Assembly (NCBI RefSeq): GCF_021732705.1
Contig: NZ_JAKFUM010000010.1
Location: forward strand, 310,001-374,000
DNA length: 64,000 bases
Source: Nevskia sp.
Lineage (GTDB): Bacteria > Pseudomonadota > Gammaproteobacteria > Nevskiales > Nevskiaceae
Direction: 5' to 3'
The translations under genes were made by a program, and so were the position numbers. Under the pieces are notes generated by a model. The model was not told where the DNA came from and did no database searches. It was given only the letters and a program-made list of their open reading frames with translations. Below, in pieces: positions 35,273-45,825 of this stretch; within the stretch, counting starts at the first letter, position 1, and each line of letters starts with the position of its first letter.

Positions 35273-36505
35273 TCAGTGCGGCGCGGCCAGAGACGCGCCG
35301 ACCGCGACGGCCGGCTGCATCACCATCTGCTGCACATTGGCTTCCTGCTCGGCCCGTCCGCGCGCCGCCGCCCGCCGTCGGCCACCGGGGACGACGCGGC
35401 TCAGCGTGTGTCGCGCCAGATTGCGCGGAATCGCCAGCATCGGATACCACGGCCAGGTTCCGGCCGGCACGCCGAGGCGGCGCAGCGCGTCGGCGCCGAG
35501 AAACGCCCGGCTGATCGACAGGTTCTTCGAGCGCTCGTAGCGCCCGCGCAGCCACGCGAGGTTCGGATAGCGGCGGGTCAGCGGCTCGTCGACCAGTGGC
35601 TGCGCCATCATCACGCTGGTTTCGTCCGGGTTGCTGAGGCTCAGCAGGAACTGCAGCAGCTGCGCGGTCGCCCCGGCTTCGGTATCGGCCAGCCAGCGCT
35701 CGTCGACGCCGATCAGCCAGCCGACATAGCGCACCAGATGTGCCGCGTCGTCACGCTCGCGCCGGGTCTGCGGCATGCCGAGCAGGCGGCTGCCGACCAC
35801 CGGCACGGTCAGCGAGCCGTACAGGGTTGCGCCCATGTCGGCCTGATTGATCGGCAGGCCCCAGTCTTCCAGCTGCCAGTCCGGCCGCGCGGCGACCGAG
35901 CGCCGCACCAGCGCGTGAATGAAGCGCACCATCAGGGTCGAGCGCCAGCCGATCGCGTGCGGGACCAGCCCGCCGGCGACGGTGCAGTCGAGCTTCCACT
36001 GCACGGTTTCGGCGAGGCGGCGGGTCGGGCCTTTCTGCAGCGCGCCGGTCAGGATCAAGGTGCGGTTGAACGCCGAGGCCTGATAGCCGCCGAGCAGCGC
36101 AACATTGCGGCCGATGTGCAGCGCAGCGCGGCCGCAGCGGCGGAACAGCTCTGCGCCGCGCTCGATCCGGCCGCGATCAAGCCAGTCCGGCGGGGTCGAC
36201 ATCTGCTCGATGAAGCCGCGCAATTCCGGCAGCGGGTTCGCCACGGCGTCGATGCCGTGTTCCAGCGCCCGCTCGAACTGCGCGCGGGCATCGCGCATGC
36301 CGTGGCGACTCATCGCGGTCAGCAGCGCGTCCATCGCCGGATCGCCTTCCATCAGCGCCAGCCCGATCTGCTGCCAGCGGTCATCGCTTGGGGTCTCGAT
36401 CGCCGGCATCACGCGGCTGAGCTGGCCGAGCACCACGTCGATGTGTTCGCTGCGGCGGTGGCGGGTCGGAATGAAATCGGCGGCGAGTTCGCGCATGGGC
36501 AGCAT
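35273..36505 (-). CDS. MpaB/DUF2236-family oxygenase-like protein
   Basis: Likely a heme-dependent oxygenase of the group that includes mycophenolic-acid MpaB and latex-clearing protein; about 410 residues. Seen: the R-x-x-E/x-x-F helices around ERGAELFRRCGRAALHIGRN, the conserved GGYQASAFNRTLILTG, TVQWKLD, QADMGATLYG, and VRYVGWLIGVDERWLADT. The frame extends to 36559, but that part would translate the operator at 36541-36558, so I use ATG 36505; neither start has a clear ribosome-binding site. It is divergent from a TetR gene that probably controls it. Substrate unknown. Confidence 0.83.
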   Translation of the reverse strand: MLPMRELAADFIPTRHRRSEHIDVVLGQLSRVMPAIETPSDDRWQQIGLALMEGDPAMDALLTAMSRHGMRDARAQFERALEHGIDAVANPLPELRGFIEQMSTPPDWLDRGRIERGAELFRRCGRAALHIGRNVALLGGYQASAFNRTLILTGALQKGPTRRLAETVQWKLDCTVAGGLVPHAIGWRSTLMVRFIHALVRRSVAARPDWQLEDWGLPINQADMGATLYGSLTVPVVGSRLLGMPQTRRERDDAAHLVRYVGWLIGVDERWLADTEAGATAQLLQFLLSLSNPDETSVMMAQPLVDEPLTRRYPNLAWLRGRYERSKNLSISRAFLGADALRRLGVPAGTWPWYPMLAIPRNLARHTLSRVVPGGRRRAAARGRAEQEANVQQMVMQPAVAVGASLAAPH

Positions 36506-36524
36506 CGGTGGCAAGCGGGAGGGC

Positions 36525-36554
36525 TTGACGCGCACCCTATTGCGAATGTTTATT
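36525..36554 (+). promoter_or_regulatory. Probable promoter of the second TetR gene
   Basis: -35 TTGACG (36525-36530), 18-base spacer, -10 TTTATT (36549-36554). The -10 lies inside the palindrome at 36541-36558, so a bound repressor would block it. Confidence 0.5.
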
Positions 36555-36558
36555 CGCA
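36541..36558. promoter_or_regulatory. TetR-type operator between MpaB-like and TetR genes
   Basis: A perfect inverted repeat with 7-base arms (TGCGAAT and ATTCGCA) around GTTT. A further ATTCGC-type half follows at about 36563-36569. The placement between divergent genes, over the regulator's own -10, is classic for TetR autorepression and control of the neighbour. Confidence 0.7.
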
Positions 36559-36633
36559 TTCAATTCGCAAACGGTTCGCGAGCGTTTCGCGTCCCGACCC
36601 GTTCGCCCCACGGATTCCACGCCCCCTTCGCCG

Positions 36634-37236
36634 ATGCGCAAGAAACCGACCCAGCAACGCGCCCGCATCCTTGTCGACAGCCTGATCGACGCCGCCGGCG
36701 AAGTCGTCGCCCGCGACGGCCTGGAAGCGCTGACCACGGTTCGGGTCGCGGCACGCGCCGGGGTCAGCGTCGGCTCGCTGTACCAGTACTTCGACAACAA
36801 GAACACGCTGGTCGCAGCACTCATGGACCGGGTCAACGGCGATCTGATCGCGGCGGTCAACCGTGTGGCGCCGCAGAACATCGGCACCGATCCGCAGGCC
36901 TTCGCACGGGCCCTGCTCGAAGCGGCGTTCGAAGTGTTCGAAGCACGACAGGGGCTGGCGCGCGAACTGATGCGGCACTGGCACCGGCTCGACATCGCGC
37001 GGGGCCTGCATCGCTTCGAGCAGCACATGCTCGACCTGCTGCGCGGCTATGCGCTGGCGCAGCTGCGCGAGCACCCTGTCGACCCGTCGCCGGCGCGCGC
37101 CTTCATCCTGATCAACAGCGTCGTGTTCACGCTGCTGCGCTACCTGAGCCAGCCGACACCGCCGCTGTTCACGCGCGAGCAGCTGATCGACGAACTGGCG
37201 GCGATGGCGGCACGGCTGATCACGGCACCGCGCTGA
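36634..37236 (+). CDS. TetR/AcrR-family regulator
   Basis: A 200-residue repressor-type protein with a basic start (MRKKPTQQRARILVDSLIDA) and the helix-turn-helix TTVRVAARAGVSVGSLYQYF at about residues 31-50. A helical ligand domain follows. It is divergent from the MpaB-like gene across a palindromic operator. The stop is 22 bases from the stop of the convergent mutT gene. Confidence 0.92.
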   Translation: MRKKPTQQRARILVDSLIDAAGEVVARDGLEALTTVRVAARAGVSVGSLYQYFDNKNTLVAALMDRVNGDLIAAVNRVAPQNIGTDPQAFARALLEAAFEVFEARQGLARELMRHWHRLDIARGLHRFEQHMLDLLRGYALAQLREHPVDPSPARAFILINSVVFTLLRYLSQPTPPLFTREQLIDELAAMAARLITAPR

Positions 37237-37258
37237 CCCGCCACACCCGCGGCCGCGA

Positions 37259-38200
37259 TCAGCGCGGCCAGTACGCGCTGATCGCCGCGATGCCCTGCGC
37301 GCCGTGGCGACGCGCTTCGAACAGATCGCCCTGCGCCAGCCCGCCGAGCGCGTAGACCGGCAGCCCGATGACGCCGCGCCGCTCGGAAAACCCGGACCAG
37401 CCGAGGCCCGGCGCGCCCGGATGCGTCTTCGTCTCGAACACCGGACCGAGCACGGCGAAATCGGCACCGACGATCTGCGCTGCGCGCAGCTGCGCGGCAT
37501 CGTGCACCGATGCCCCGAACCAGCGCGCCGGATCGACCGGCCGGGCGCCGTAGCGCGCCAGCGCGGCACTGGTGGCGTGCCAGCCATCGGCGCCGATCGC
37601 GTCGACCATCGCCGGCTCGCGATCGAGGATCAGCTTGAGCCCGGCGGCGTGCGCGGCCGGCAGCAGGTGGGTGGCGAGGGCTAAGTATTCGCGGCTCGAC
37701 AGCGTCGGCAGCCGCAGGCGCAGCAGCGCACCACGCGGCAGTGCGGTCAGCCGCATCAGCAGGTCGACGAGGGTCGCCTCGGGCGGCGTGAAGACATAGT
37801 GCTGCGGCAGGCGCAGCGCGGTGACGATCGGCGCGACCGTCGGCAGCACGTCCAGCGTCGCGAGATCGTCGGCCGGCAGCCAGGCGAAGTCCTGGCCTTC
37901 GCGCGACACCGGCTCGCCGTTCCAGTCGTCGACGCACCAGGTATCGAGCAGCACGTGGCGATCGCGATAGTCGTGGCGGAAGCGCAGCAGCGGCCGCGCG
38001 CGACGCACGGTGATGCCCAGCTCCTCGTTCAGTTCGCGGGTCAGCGCCTGCAGCACGGTTTCACCCGGTTCGATCTTGCCGCCGGGGAACTCCCACTTGC
38101 CCGCGGCGATCTTTCCGACGGGGCGCTGCGCGATCAGCAGGCGGCCATCGCCATCGATCAGCACGCCGCAGGCGACATCGATCAGTGGAACGTCGGTCAT
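37259..38200 (-). CDS. mutT: Nudix hydrolase MutT fused to a ThiE-like domain
   Basis: 313 residues. The N-terminal Nudix domain has a perfect Nudix box at residues 41-63 (GKIEPGETVLQALTRELNEE onward) and should hydrolyse oxidised dGTP, preventing mutation. The C-terminal part (about 145-313) resembles thiamine-phosphate synthase, with RLPTLSSREYLALA, GASVHDAAQL and AVLGPVFETKTHPG. The same two-domain protein lies near argJ in Pseudomonas. Whether the ThiE-like part is active cannot be told. Convergent with tetR. Confidence 0.92.
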   Translation of the reverse strand: MTDVPLIDVACGVLIDGDGRLLIAQRPVGKIAAGKWEFPGGKIEPGETVLQALTRELNEELGITVRRARPLLRFRHDYRDRHVLLDTWCVDDWNGEPVSREGQDFAWLPADDLATLDVLPTVAPIVTALRLPQHYVFTPPEATLVDLLMRLTALPRGALLRLRLPTLSSREYLALATHLLPAAHAAGLKLILDREPAMVDAIGADGWHATSAALARYGARPVDPARWFGASVHDAAQLRAAQIVGADFAVLGPVFETKTHPGAPGLGWSGFSERRGVIGLPVYALGGLAQGDLFEARRHGAQGIAAISAYWPR

Positions 38201-38317
38201 CGTGCGAAACCTGCTGCCGGGGCTGCGATCGCGTCGCCATCGCCGTCACAATGTCGCCCTGTCGTCACCCACGTCTTCACGCGCTGCTTCTCCCTCTCAT
38301 CACCACAGGAAAACCTC

Positions 38318-39034
38318 ATGGCAATCGTCAATCGGCTGGTCGACTACACGGAACAGGGCACGGCACTGCAGGGCCGCGTCTACTTCGACGATAGCGTTTC
38401 CGGGCCGCGCCCGGTGGTGCTCGTGGCGCACCAGTGGGGCGGTCGCGATGCCTTCGTCGACGGCCACGCCGAAACCCTCGCCAAGCTCGGCTATGTCGGC
38501 TTCGCGATCGACATGTACGGCGTCGGCGTGCGCGGCAGCACGGTCGAGGAATGCAGCGCGCTGCTGACCCCGTTCATGCAGGACCGCGGCCTGCTCGCCC
38601 GTCGCGTCACCGCCGGCCTCGCCGCCGCCCGCGCGCTGCCGGAAGCGGACACCACGCGCATCGCCGCGATCGGCTTCTGCTTCGGCGGCATCACCGTGCT
38701 CGACCTGGCCCGCACCGGTGCCGACATCCGTGGCGTCGTCAGCTTCCACGGCATCCTGAAGGGGCATGATCTGCCGAAGCAGCCGATCAAGGCCAAGGTG
38801 CTGGTGCTGCACGGCGACAAGGACCCGCTGGCGCCGATCGAGGACTACCTCGCGCTGCGCGAAGAGCTGACCGCGGCCGGCGTCGACTGGCAGGCGCACG
38901 TCTACGGCAACACGCTGCATGCGTTTTCGGACCCGGGCGCGAACCTGCCGGAACTCGGCATCCTGCACAACGTCGTCGCTGAATGCCGCTCGAATCAGGC
39001 GATGCACAACTTCCTCGCCGAAGTGCTGATCTAG
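38318..39034 (+). CDS. Dienelactone hydrolase family protein
   Basis: A 238-residue alpha/beta hydrolase with a Cys nucleophile: GFCFGG at about 119-124 (Cys121), the Asp in VLHGDKDPLAP and the His in YGNTLHAFSDP. Family members open the ring of dienelactones in aromatic degradation, but many, including isolated ones like this, have other substrates. ACAGGAAA lies upstream of the ATG at 38318; the long open frame before it is antisense to mutT. A strong terminator follows. Confidence 0.9.
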   Translation: MAIVNRLVDYTEQGTALQGRVYFDDSVSGPRPVVLVAHQWGGRDAFVDGHAETLAKLGYVGFAIDMYGVGVRGSTVEECSALLTPFMQDRGLLARRVTAGLAAARALPEADTTRIAAIGFCFGGITVLDLARTGADIRGVVSFHGILKGHDLPKQPIKAKVLVLHGDKDPLAPIEDYLALREELTAAGVDWQAHVYGNTLHAFSDPGANLPELGILHNVVAECRSNQAMHNFLAEVLI

Positions 39035-39049
39035 CGCTTGCCGATGCAA

Positions 39050-39087
39050 GAAAGCCCGGCCGTGCGGTGTGCGCGGCCGGGCTTTTT
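39050..39087 (+). terminator. Terminator between convergent dienelactone hydrolase and argJ
   Basis: A perfect 12-bp stem (39051-39062 with 39074-39085, 11-base loop) followed by T's on the plus strand. A weaker T-rich tract follows on the minus strand, so it may serve argJ as well. Confidence 0.85.
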
Positions 39088-39105
39088 CGTGCTCGATGAC
39101 CGGGA

Positions 39106-40326
39106 TCAGGTCCGGTATTCGGCGTTGATCTTGACGTAGTCGTAGCTGAAATCGCAGGTCCAGACGCGGGTCTTCGCGGTGCCGCGGCCCAGTCCCACGC
39201 GAATCGTGAACTCCGGCTTGGCGACGACGGCCGAACCGAGTTCCTCGCGGTAGTCGGGATGCGGTTCGCCGCCTTCGAGCAGGCGCACCGCATCGAGCCA
39301 CAGATCGACCCTGGCCGGATCGAGCCCCGGCACGCCGGCCTTGCCGATCGCCATCGCCAGACGGCCCCAGTTGGCGTCGCCGGCAAACATCGCGGTCTTG
39401 ACCAGCGGCGAGTGGGCGATCGAGTACGCAACCTGCCGTGCCTCGTCGACCGTCGTGGCGCCTTCGACGTCGATGGTGATGAAGCGCGTCGCACCTTCGC
39501 CATCGCGGACGATGGCCTGCGCCAGTTCGATGCAGACCGCGGTCACGGCATCGGCGATCAGCGGGTAGTCGGCGTCTGCGGCATCGACATCGCGGCTTCC
39601 GATCTGCGCGGTCGCGAACAGCACGCAGGAGTCGTTGGTCGAGGTGTCACCGTCGACCGTGGCGCTGTTGAACGAGGCGGCGACCGCATGGTTCAGCAGG
39701 TCCTTCGTCGCGTCCGCCGTCAGCCGGGCATCGGTGCCGATGAAGGCGAGCAGCGTCGCCATGTTCGGGTAGATCATGCCGACGCCCTTGGCGATGCCGG
39801 TGACCGTCACCGGCCCCTGCGACGTCGACACGGTGCGCGTCGCGCCCTTCGGAATCGTGTCCGTGGTCATGATCGCGCGGGCCGCGGCGTTCCAGGCATC
39901 GGCCTGCAGGCCGGCCACCGCCTTCGGGATCGCGTCGATCATTCGCGCCACCGGCAGCTGCTGGCCGATGACACCGGTCGAGAATGGCAGCACCTGCGAC
40001 GGCTCGCAGCCGATCGCCGCAGCCACGGCCGCGCTGGTCTCGCGGGCATTGGCCAGACCCTGCGCGCCGGTGGCGGCATTGGCGTTGCCGGCATTGATCA
40101 GCAGCGCGCGGATGGCGCTGCTGGCGCCCAGCCGTTCGCGGCAGACCTGCACGGGTGCCGCGCAGAACGCGTTCTGGGTGAACACGCCGGCGGCGCGGGT
40201 GCCGGCGGCGAGTTCGATCACCAGCAGGTCCTGACGGCCCGGCTTCTTGATCGCCGCTTCCGCGGACCCGAGACGGACACCGGCGACCGGCGCCAGCGGG
40301 CCGGGAGCTTCGAGATTGACGGGCAT
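39106..40326 (-). CDS. argJ: Bifunctional ornithine acetyltransferase / N-acetylglutamate synthase
   Basis: Transfers acetyl from N-acetylornithine to glutamate, recycling the acetyl group in arginine synthesis. 406 residues. The autocleavage site is seen in GVGMIYPNMATLLAFI, where Thr191 becomes the nucleophile of the beta chain. Other family segments are INAGNANAATG near 78 and the C-terminal GDANWGRLAMAIGKA. Start at 40326, 28 bases after the secA stop, suggesting co-transcription with secA. Confidence 0.96.
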   Translation of the reverse strand: MPVNLEAPGPLAPVAGVRLGSAEAAIKKPGRQDLLVIELAAGTRAAGVFTQNAFCAAPVQVCRERLGASSAIRALLINAGNANAATGAQGLANARETSAAVAAAIGCEPSQVLPFSTGVIGQQLPVARMIDAIPKAVAGLQADAWNAAARAIMTTDTIPKGATRTVSTSQGPVTVTGIAKGVGMIYPNMATLLAFIGTDARLTADATKDLLNHAVAASFNSATVDGDTSTNDSCVLFATAQIGSRDVDAADADYPLIADAVTAVCIELAQAIVRDGEGATRFITIDVEGATTVDEARQVAYSIAHSPLVKTAMFAGDANWGRLAMAIGKAGVPGLDPARVDLWLDAVRLLEGGEPHPDYREELGSAVVAKPEFTIRVGLGRGTAKTRVWTCDFSYDYVKINAEYRT

Positions 40327-40354
40327 CGGAAAACTCGCGGTCAGGCGCTCGGGG

Positions 40355-43120
<2,766 letters not shown>

Positions 43121-43324
43121 GAGTTCCGAGTGCTGGGAAGCGGCACGAGCAAGGCCCGACCGGGCGGACAGGCCGCCGATTATGCCTTAGACGTAGGGAG
43201 CGACTGCGGCAGTTTCAATACCGAGGTCAAAGACCGGTCAACGGCCCTTGACCCGAATCAGTCGACGGATGGCGTGCGCGTGCGAGCGGGCGAAAGCGGC
43301 CGGAATCCCGGCCGGCCGCCGCAG

Positions 43325-44254
43325 TCAGCGCGCGGCGTCGAGATACTGCGCCGGGTTGATGATGCTGCCGTTCAGCACCAGTTCGAAGTGAACGTGCGGG
43401 CCGGTCGAGCGACCGGTCGAGCCCATCAGCGCGATCGGCTGACCCTTGATCACGCGGTCGCCCGGCTTCACCAGCAGCTTCGAATTGTGACCGTAGCGGG
43501 TCACGTAGCCGTTGCCGTGATTGATCTCGATCAGTTCGCCGTATCCGCTCTTTTCCTCGGCCGAGACGACGATGCCGCTGGCGACCGCCAGCACGTCCGC
43601 ACCCTCGGATGACGCGAAGTCGATGCCCGGGTGATAGCTGCGCAGGCCGGTGAACGGATCGGTGCGATTGCCGAAGCCGGACGTCATGTAGCCGCCATCG
43701 ACCGGCCAGCCGGAAGGCTTGATCTCGTGCTGCAGCTTCGACGCCAGCAACAGGTCTTCGAGCACGCGCATCTGGCGCTCGCGATTGCCGAGTTCCTTCT
43801 GCAGCCGGTCCAGCGAGCCGATCACGTCCTCGAGCACGGCGGGGGCGCCGAGATTCGCGAACTCCGGGCCACCGACCGGCGGCGGGCGATCGAAGTTGAA
43901 TTCCGACGGGTCGATCTTGGCGATCTGGGTCATGCGCGCGCCGGCGGCGTCGAGACGCATCACGTAAGCCTGCAACTGGGCAATGCGACGGGCCAGCGCC
44001 TTGGCGTCTTCCTCGGCTTTCGCCTTGACCTGCGCCAGTTCACCCTTCTGCTGCGTGAATTCCTGACCCCAGGTGCCGATCAGGCCCTTCGGCAGAAGCC
44101 CGCGATCGGCGCGGAAGTTCATGCCGGCGACGAACGTCAGACCGAGCACGAACACCAGCGCCGACGCCCATGGCAGCCAGCCGAGCACGCGGCGCGCCTC
44201 GAGGCGCACTCGCCAGGTTCGGCCCCGGCCATGACTAACGACGATAATATCCAT
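43325..44254 (-). CDS. M23-family peptidase, membrane-anchored
   Basis: A 309-residue LytM-type endopeptidase-like protein. One N-terminal membrane span (WLPWASALVFVLGLTFVAGM), a periplasmic coiled coil (about 70-110, KGELAQVKAKAEEDAKALAR), then the M23 domain with HPGIDFAS (His208, Asp212) and GPHVHFEL (His287, His289), a full zinc set, so it may be catalytically active on peptidoglycan cross-links. Frame open upstream to 44716, but ATG 44254 gives the proper cytoplasmic head. It is divergent from dciA by only 36 bases. Confidence 0.93.
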   Translation of the reverse strand: MDIIVVSHGRGRTWRVRLEARRVLGWLPWASALVFVLGLTFVAGMNFRADRGLLPKGLIGTWGQEFTQQKGELAQVKAKAEEDAKALARRIAQLQAYVMRLDAAGARMTQIAKIDPSEFNFDRPPPVGGPEFANLGAPAVLEDVIGSLDRLQKELGNRERQMRVLEDLLLASKLQHEIKPSGWPVDGGYMTSGFGNRTDPFTGLRSYHPGIDFASSEGADVLAVASGIVVSAEEKSGYGELIEINHGNGYVTRYGHNSKLLVKPGDRVIKGQPIALMGSTGRSTGPHVHFELVLNGSIINPAQYLDAAR

Positions 44255-44290
44255 GCAGCACTTCACCCACGAATACAGCGACGAATCCCC

Positions 44291-44614
44291 ATGCACGCGG
44301 ACGATGATCACGTCGGCGCACACCTTTCGCTTCCCGGTTCTCCGGTTCAGGCGCTCCTGCGTCAGGCCAACCGCCTCGAATCCATCCAGCGGATGATTCG
44401 GGACTGGGCCCGTGAACCGCTCGCAAACTCCCTGCGCGTGGCGCATGAGCGTGACCAGACCCTGGTCATCTACGCCGACTCGGCGGCTGCGTTCACGCAA
44501 ATTCGATACCGTCAGCCGGAATTGCAGCAATTCCTGAGCGTTCGTCTCGAAAATCCAGCGCTGAAACTCGACATCAAAATGCGACCTGCCGCACAGATGG
44601 GCGGGTCGAGTTGA
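44291..44614 (+). CDS. dciA: DciA, helicase-associated replication factor (DUF721)
   Basis: DciA assists DnaB helicase loading in bacteria that lack DnaC. 107 residues, with the DUF721 core LLRQANRLESIQRMIRDW and LVIYADSAAAFTQIRYRQPE. The position next to lpxC and secA is as in Pseudomonas. I picked the ATG at 44291; no strong ribosome-binding site is visible. Convergent with lpxC. Confidence 0.87.
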   Translation: MHADDDHVGAHLSLPGSPVQALLRQANRLESIQRMIRDWAREPLANSLRVAHERDQTLVIYADSAAAFTQIRYRQPELQQFLSVRLENPALKLDIKMRPAAQMGGSS

Positions 44615-44628
44615 GTCTAAGCGCGGTT

Positions 44629-44656
44629 TTGACGGCGGCGCAACCCGCGCCGTCAA
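44629..44656. terminator. Hairpin between convergent dciA and lpxC
   Basis: A 9-bp perfect stem (44629-44637 with 44648-44656, 10-base loop) centred in the 49 bases between stops. No T-run follows on either strand; it may still act as a shared terminator. Confidence 0.45.
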
Positions 44657-44663
44657 CCAGTCG

Positions 44664-45581
44664 TCAGGCCGGCAACGGGCTCGAACTGGCGTAAAAAGAC
44701 GTCGCCTTGCTGCCAACGTCGTCGAAAACGGCGATTTCCCACGCGCCCGGATCGGCCAGCAGCGCCCGCGCCAGCTTGTTGTTCAGCGCATGTCCGGACT
44801 TGAACGCCGTGTACGCGCCGAGCAGCGGGTGACCCAGCAGGTAGAGGTCGCCGACGGCATCGAGAATCTTGTGGCGGACGAACTCGTCGTCGTAACGCAG
44901 GCCGTCGTGGTTCAGCACGCGAAACTCGTCGACCGCCACCGCGTTCTCGAGGCTGGCGCCGAGCGCCAGACGGCGCGAGCGCAGGAACTCGAATTCCCGC
45001 ATGAAGCCGAACGTGCGGGCGCGGCTGACTTCGCGGATGTAGGCCTGCGTCGAAAACTCCACCGACGCGCTCTGCGCCGTGGAATTGATCAGCGGATGGT
45101 CGAACTCGATGTTGAAGGTCAGGCGGAAGCCGTCGTAAGGCTCGAGCCGCGCCCACTTGTCGCCGTCGTTGACCTGCACCGGCGCCTTCAAGCGGATGAA
45201 GCGCTTCGGCGCGTCCTGCTCGACGATGCCGGCGGACTGCATCAGGAATACGAACGGGCTCGCGCTGCCGTCCATGATCGGCACTTCGGCGGCCGACAGT
45301 TCGACCAGGCAGTTGTCGATGCCCAGACCGGCGAGCGACGACATCAGGTGCTCGACGGTGGCGACCTTGACGCCTTCCTCGATCAGGTTCGACGACAGCG
45401 TGGTTTCGCCGATGCCTTCGGCGCGGGCGCGCACCTCCCGGGGCGGGTTCAGATCGGTACGGCGGAAGACGATGCCAGTGTCCGGGGCGGCCGGCAGCAG
45501 CGCCATGTAGACCTTCTGACCGCTATGCAGGCCGATGCCGCTGACGCGGACCGGAGTGCGGAGGGTTCGTTGGCGGATCAT
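44664..45581 (-). CDS. lpxC: UDP-3-O-acyl-N-acetylglucosamine deacetylase LpxC
   Basis: Zinc enzyme for the committed step of lipid A synthesis. 305 residues. Zinc ligands are visible: His78 in [13 protein letters not shown], His237 and Asp241 in [12 protein letters not shown]; the catalytic His264 is in KSGHALNN. It follows ftsZ by 244 bases and has its own promoter, so it can be expressed apart from the dcw operon. Confidence 0.98.
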   Translation of the reverse strand: MIRQRTLRTPVRVSGIGLHSGQKVYMALLPAAPDTGIVFRRTDLNPPREVRARAEGIGETTLSSNLIEEGVKVATVEHLMSSLAGLGIDNCLVELSAAEVPIMDGSASPFVFLMQSAGIVEQDAPKRFIRLKAPVQVNDGDKWARLEPYDGFRLTFNIEFDHPLINSTAQSASVEFSTQAYIREVSRARTFGFMREFEFLRSRRLALGASLENAVAVDEFRVLNHDGLRYDDEFVRHKILDAVGDLYLLGHPLLGAYTAFKSGHALNNKLARALLADPGAWEIAVFDDVGSKATSFYASSSPLPA

Positions 45582-45648
45582 CGGGCTTCTTCCGGCGAGG
45601 CTGTCCGCTTGGCTGCGGATCGGCGTGGTTTGTAGCGATCAGACCGGG

Positions 45649-45676
45649 ATTTTAGCACCGAGTTCCGGGCTTCCAA
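45649..45676 (-). promoter_or_regulatory. Probable promoter of lpxC
   Basis: On the minus strand -35 TTGGAA (45671-45676), 16-base spacer, -10 TAAAAT (45649-45654). The leader to the lpxC ATG would be about 60 bases. Confidence 0.6.
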
Positions 45677-45728
45677 TCGCAGTGCAGCATTTCGGTCACC
45701 CCGAGCGGGAAGACAGCGGCCATGAAGC

Positions 45729-45761
45729 GCGGCGCGCGACTGGGCGAAGGTCGCGCGCCGC
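45729..45761. other. 12-bp perfect hairpin between ftsZ and lpxC
   Basis: Arms 45729-45740 and 45750-45761 match perfectly around a 9-base loop. It lies between the ftsZ stop and the lpxC promoter, without a T-run on either strand. Candidate roles are a terminator of the dcw transcript or protection of the mRNA 3' end. Confidence 0.5.
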
Positions 45762-45825
45762 CCACAGCTTGCAAGGTTTCGACGATGCGGGTGCCGCGTG
45801 CAGGGTCGACTTTTCAGTCGGCCGC

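Noticed and set aside
36506-36559. Longer N-terminus for the MpaB-like protein
   Set aside because: It would be encoded by the perfect operator palindrome and has no ribosome-binding site; the family core starts after 36505.
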